Part shown: in pieces, positions 38,513 to 41,558 of the stretch
Layout of the letters: every line of letters begins with the position of its first letter
Position numbering within the stretch: the first letter of the stretch is position 1
From: Atopobiaceae bacterium
GTDB lineage: Bacteria > Actinomycetota > Coriobacteriia > Coriobacteriales > Atopobiaceae
Direction of reading: 5' to 3'
DNA: 41,558 bases
Assembly: GCA_017459605.1 (NCBI GenBank)
Contig: JAFUCQ010000118.1
Span: 1 to 41,558 of the forward strand
The notes under the pieces: generated by a model
What the model was told of the DNA's origin: nothing
Seen by the model: the letters and a program-made list of their open reading frames with translations, nothing else
Databases searched by the model: none
Translations under genes and position numbers: made by a program

Positions 38513-40969
38513 GGCTAGACTTCCTTTCTCGTCGCTCGTTTGATGGTCTTTTTCCGTCTGATTGGATTGTTGGGTGAACTGAGTTGTGTGAGCGCTCTCG
38601 GTGAATGTAGGTGCTTCTGGTTGCTTTGGATTGTTGGTGGGCATGAGCTCTTGGGGAAGGGCTACCCGAAATGGTTGAGCGCTCCCTGACACAGCTTTGG
38701 GGTTGAAAAGATTCAGGCGCAGAGCGTTAGTAACTACAAAAACACTCGACAAACTCATGGCAGCAGCACCCATCATAGGCGTTAACGTGATGTTAAAGGG
38801 AGTCAACAAGCCAGCAGCCAAAGGAATCCCAATGACGTTATAGAAAAATGCCCAGAACAGGTTTTGCCTAATGTTTTTCATGACCTGCCGAGAAAGGCGT
38901 ACTGCAGCAACCGCATCCAAAAGCGATGAGCGCATCACTACGACATCGGCAGCATCAAGGGCAACGTCGGTTCCTGCTCCAATAGCAACACCAACATGAG
39001 CGCGGGTAAGGGCGGGAGCATCATTGATGCCGTCACCCACCATCGCAACCGTTCCACTTTCTTGGAGTCGCTGTACCTGTCCTTCTTTGTCTTGGGGGAG
39101 AAGCTCGGCAATGTAGGCAGACAAGTCGAGTTTGCCTGCAATGGCAGCGGCGGTTTGGTGGCTGTCTCCGGTGAGCATGATGCTGTGGATGCCCAGGTCT
39201 TTGAGCTGGCGAATTGCCTCGGCAGAGTCGTCTTTTGTGACGTCTGACACAGCGATAAGACCTGCGATGTTTGACTCTTGAGCAAAGAAGAGAGCGGTTT
39301 TTCCTTCGAGGGCCAGTGCCTCGGCGCGACGGTCGAGCTCGCCAACATCGATGCCATGCTCGCGCATCAAGGCGAGATTTCCTGCACGCGCAACAGTTCC
39401 ATCCTCAAGTGTTGCCTCGATACCAAAGCCCGGAAGCGCGGTAAATGATGTGGTGAGACGAGCTTTCACGTCGTGCTTGCGAGCATAGTCTTTTACCGCA
39501 ATCGAGAGAGGATGCTCGCTTTTTTCCTCAAGGCCAGCGGCGAGTTCGAGAAGTGCTTGTTCTGAGACATCATCAGCGCAGATCACATCGCTTACCTGTG
39601 GTTTTCCCTCTGTGATGGTGCCGGTTTTGTCGAGCATGACAAAATCGGTGGAGCCGAGGGTCTCAAGTGCGGTGGCATTTTTGAACAACAGAGCGTTTTT
39701 CGCTCCAACGCCGCTTCCTACCATGATGGCAACCGGCGTTGCAAGTCCAAGCGCGCAAGGACAGCTAATAACCAAGACGCTAATGGCGTGCGACAAGGCG
39801 TCTCTAAATGGGGCTCCTAAGAGGAGCCAAACAATGAGCGTAACGAGGGCAATCCCCACAACAATAGGTACAAAAACAGCCGATACCCGGTCTGCGAGTT
39901 TTGCGATGGGAGCTTTGGTGGCAGCCGCGTCTTGCACCATGTCAACAATGCGTTGCAGCGCACTGTCGGCGCTGACGTGCGTTGCTCTACAAACGAGAGC
40001 TCCGTTTTGGTTGATGGTAGCAGCACTTACCTGAGAGCCCGGTGCCTTGTCTTGAGGCAAACTCTCACCCGTCAAAGCTGATTCGTTGACAGCACTGCTT
40101 CCTTCGAGCACAACGCCATCAACGGGGAAACTCTCACCCGGGCGCACCACAAAGATGTCATCGACTGCTACGTCATCGACAGCAATATCGTGCTCGACAC
40201 CATCTCGCAGAACATGTGCCGTTTGTGGTGCGAGTTCCATCAAAGAGCTGATGGCAGAGGTGGTTTTTCCCTTTGAATAGGCCTCGAGCATTTTTCCTAC
40301 GGTAATGAGTGCCAAAATCATGGCGGAGCTTTCAAAGTAGAGCTTATGAAGGCCATGATGAGCTGCTTGTGCGCCTTCGCCCAAGCCGGTTGCTGTCATT
40401 TGAAAAAGAATCGCGACACTATAAATCCACCCGGCGGCGCTACCCAGTGCAACGAGGGTGTCCATATTGGGGCCACCATGAATGACAGCCTTGGTTCCGC
40501 TGATAAAAAAGCGCTGGTTGATAACCATAATTGCGCTTGACAGGATTAGCTCAATGAGCCCGATAGCCAAGGGATTCGATGCCAAGACAGCAGGCACGGG
40601 CCAGTCCCACATAACGTGTCCCATGCTTAGATACATGAGCGGCACGAGCAAAACAAGAGAAGCAACAAGACGCCTGATAATCCGGGGGGTTTCTGTATCT
40701 TGGAGCGCTTCTGCTGAGCTTGCCTGAGAGCGTGTAGATGAGCTGTCTGCAAGGCTTGCTCCGTATCCTGCATTGGTAACCGCTTGGGTGATGTCGGCGC
40801 TCGAGAGACTCTCGTCATAGCTTACCGTCATCGAATTGGTGAGGAGGTTGACCGATACCTCACGGACACCCTCGAGCTCAGATACTGCTCGCTCAACACG
40901 AGCACTGCAGGCCGCACAGCTCATGCCTTGGACAGCATACTTTTCACATTCAACCGTTTGCATCATCAT
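38291..40969 (-). CDS. copA: Copper-exporting P1B-type ATPase with an additional C-terminal CopZ-like domain
   Basis: The protein is 892 aa, starting at one of three consecutive ATGs (40969, 40966, 40963). The N-terminal heavy-metal domain has GMSCAAC (Cys18/21). Eight membrane helices carry the Cu(I) motif SCPCALGLATP, FYNVIGIPLAAG and MSLSSVFVVTNALRL. The phosphorylation site is DKTGTITEG and the hinge GDGINDAP. Unusually, after helix 8 and a polar linker of about 50 residues there is a second complete heavy-metal domain with GMMCEHC (Cys831/834) resembling the CopZ chaperone. An internal start with its own ribosome-binding site precedes it. A 17-bp palindrome lies upstream of the gene. Confidence 0.96.
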   Translation of the reverse strand: MMMQTVECEKYAVQGMSCAACSARVERAVSELEGVREVSVNLLTNSMTVSYDESLSSADITQAVTNAGYGASLADSSSTRSQASSAEALQDTETPRIIRRLVASLVLLVPLMYLSMGHVMWDWPVPAVLASNPLAIGLIELILSSAIMVINQRFFISGTKAVIHGGPNMDTLVALGSAAGWIYSVAILFQMTATGLGEGAQAAHHGLHKLYFESSAMILALITVGKMLEAYSKGKTTSAISSLMELAPQTAHVLRDGVEHDIAVDDVAVDDIFVVRPGESFPVDGVVLEGSSAVNESALTGESLPQDKAPGSQVSAATINQNGALVCRATHVSADSALQRIVDMVQDAAATKAPIAKLADRVSAVFVPIVVGIALVTLIVWLLLGAPFRDALSHAISVLVISCPCALGLATPVAIMVGSGVGAKNALLFKNATALETLGSTDFVMLDKTGTITEGKPQVSDVICADDVSEQALLELAAGLEEKSEHPLSIAVKDYARKHDVKARLTTSFTALPGFGIEATLEDGTVARAGNLALMREHGIDVGELDRRAEALALEGKTALFFAQESNIAGLIAVSDVTKDDSAEAIRQLKDLGIHSIMLTGDSHQTAAAIAGKLDLSAYIAELLPQDKEGQVQRLQESGTVAMVGDGINDAPALTRAHVGVAIGAGTDVALDAADVVVMRSSLLDAVAAVRLSRQVMKNIRQNLFWAFFYNVIGIPLAAGLLTPFNITLTPMMGAAAMSLSSVFVVTNALRLNLFNPKAVSGSAQPFRVALPQELMPTNNPKQPEAPTFTESAHTTQFTQQSNQTEKDHQTSDEKGSLAMRKNIEVEGMMCEHCVAYVTKALEKIEGVSEVEVSLENKYARVSVESSVSDENLQAAIVDAGYETGAITELVS

Positions 40970-41031
40970 TTCCTGTGAGTCGACTTTGTTTTTTGTGATG
41001 ATACCCTTTGATGCTCAGAGATAACAGTTGC

Positions 41032-41048
41032 CTGTGAGTTACTCACAG
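41032..41048. promoter_or_regulatory. 17-bp palindrome upstream of copA
   Basis: CTGTGAGTTACTCACAG is perfectly symmetrical around one base. The half-site CTGTGAGT recurs at 40973-40980, just before the copA start. It does not look like the CopY box (TACAnnTGTA), so the regulator is unknown. Confidence 0.5.
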
Positions 41049-41063
41049 AGCATAAATGCACCG

Positions 41064-41136
41064 CCCTACCGAGCCCAACGCAGCCTATCGAGCCCTACGC
41101 AGCCCCGCACTGCCCAACGCAGCCCTACCGAGCCCC
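41064..41136. repeat. About 20-bp degenerate tandem repeat
   Basis: Three to four units of the type CCCTACCGAGCCCAACGCAG with substitutions. It lies in the 250-bp gap between the small DNA-binding-protein gene and copA. Confidence 0.8.
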
Positions 41137-41145
41137 CGATGTACA

Positions 41146-41205
41146 GAACCGCAGCTCACATCTTGTCCCGAAAACGCCTGAGACGAGGAGCTGCGGTTCA
41201 CTGTT
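41146..41205. terminator. Long-stem hairpin downstream of the ribbon-helix-helix gene
   Basis: GAACCGCAGCTC and GAGCTGCGGTTC are perfect 12-bp arms, 30 bases apart, with a further partial pairing inside. T's follow only on the plus strand, although the gene to be ended is on the minus strand, so its role as a terminator is uncertain. Confidence 0.45.
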
Positions 41206-41221
41206 TTTGAGGTTGCGCGCA

Positions 41222-41410
41222 TTACTCGTTTGAGTTGTCTGACTTTTTGTTGCCGGAGTCACTCGGTAGACGACCCGCCTTTTTCAAAGCTTGCCTCAGC
41301 AGATACTCAATCTGCCCGTTTGCACTGCGCATCTCATCTGAAGCCCATTTTTCAAGAGCATCCCAGATATCAGGGTCAATACGCAGCGGATATTGTTTTC
41401 GCTTTGCCAT
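41222..41410 (-). CDS. Small ribbon-helix-helix (Arc-like) DNA-binding protein
   Basis: The protein is 62 aa from the ATG at 41410; a GTG at 41428 would add six residues. It begins [20 protein letters not shown], a beta-strand plus helix, then [20 protein letters not shown], the second helix of the MetJ/Arc fold. The tail is polar. Such proteins bind DNA as dimers and often control a neighbouring gene or act as antitoxins. The neighbour at 41443 begins outside the window and no toxin is visible. It precedes copA by 250 bp, but a regulatory link to copper is only a guess. Confidence 0.8.
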   Translation of the reverse strand: MAKRKQYPLRIDPDIWDALEKWASDEMRSANGQIEYLLRQALKKAGRLPSDSGNKKSDNSNE

Positions 41411-41442
41411 GGCGACGTAACACTCCACACCTAAGCTGAGGA

Positions 41443-41558
41443 TCAGTTATAGAGAGTTCCTGTGTTGAGGACAGGCTGAGCTTCGCTCTCACCACAGAGT
41501 ACCACCATGAGGTTTGAAGCCATGGCAGCTTTTCTCTCATCATCGAGTTCGATGTTTC
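41443..41558 (-). CDS. 3' end of an unidentified gene
   Basis: A minus-strand frame enters from the window edge and stops at 41443-41445. The last 37 residues include [20 protein letters not shown] and end [11 protein letters not shown]. This looks like a genuine C-terminus (conserved-looking hydrophobic strand, sensible codon use), and I have a vague memory of similar endings in SPFH-type proteins, but I cannot assign it. It is 33 bp upstream of the ribbon-helix-helix ATG and probably in its operon. Confidence 0.6.
   Translation of the reverse strand, partial: NIELDDERKAAMASNLMVVLCGESEAQPVLNTGTLYN

Noticed and set aside
41140-41145. TGTACA near the copA promoter as a CopY box
   Set aside because: The CopY box needs TACAnnTGTA; only a six-base palindrome is present, which is expected by chance.

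Overview
The window is about 41.6 kb of bacterial chromosome. It carries no rRNA, tRNA, CRISPR array or recognisable insertion sequence. The gene content suggests a strict or facultative anaerobe of the Actinomycetota, most likely a Coriobacteriia member of the Olsenella/Atopobium type. That placement is inferred from protein style (oxygen-sensitive glycyl radical chemistry, FadR-type regulators, UPF0371, PspA with a GIDE protein), not from a marker gene.

Left part (1-8.9 kb, all minus strand): the 5' part of a secreted 5'-nucleotidase, a GIDE-domain membrane protein, PspA, a UPF0371 protein, an AAA ATPase/PD-(D/E)XK protein framed by two identical 50-bp palindromic repeats, and a DUF4125-DUF4037 pair.

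Centre (9-27 kb): a large catabolic island. Two paralogous FadR-type regulators precede an acylating aldehyde dehydrogenase, a Ptb-type phosphotransacylase, a butyrate-kinase-type gene interrupted by an in-frame TAG, a sodium:solute symporter, a TPR protein, an Fe-S/FMN/FAD ene-reductase and a DUF3237 protein. After a terminator come carbonic anhydrase, a flavodoxin, a DUF1097 membrane protein, an HSL-type hydrolase, a glycyl radical enzyme (GRE), its activase and, convergently, an iron alcohol dehydrogenase. The GRE is split: the 760-aa subunit has the thiyl Cys-x-Glu site and a separate 98-aa subunit has the glycyl radical. One operator-like motif (AATGTTCTACRTT) recurs at the regulator genes, the flavodoxin/GRE promoter and the alcohol dehydrogenase, so the island looks like one regulon. 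A plausible logic is import, ester hydrolysis and ene-reduction, radical cleavage to an aldehyde, then either aldehyde to acyl-CoA to acyl-phosphate to acid plus ATP, or aldehyde to alcohol. The substrate is not identifiable from the sequence.

Right part (27-41.6 kb): serine acetyltransferase, a barstar/barnase pair, a flavin-binding Nim-like protein, a glutathione peroxidase with an OhrR-type regulator, a KdpD/KdpE-like two-component system, a GspE/PilB-like protein with an intact c-di-GMP-binding MshEN signature but a destroyed ATPase site, a convergent c-di-GMP phosphodiesterase (EAL) with two degenerate GGDEF domains, a copper ATPase carrying a fused CopZ domain with its own internal start, a small ribbon-helix-helix protein, and the 3' end of one more gene. 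This part also holds six short tandem-repeat arrays, usually abutting stop codons, and a 206-bp imperfect palindrome. No such arrays were seen in the first 27 kb.

The most interesting points are the split GRE and its uncharacterised regulon, the c-di-GMP pseudo-ATPase next to an EAL protein, the repeat-framed ATPase-nuclease, and the nested CopZ.
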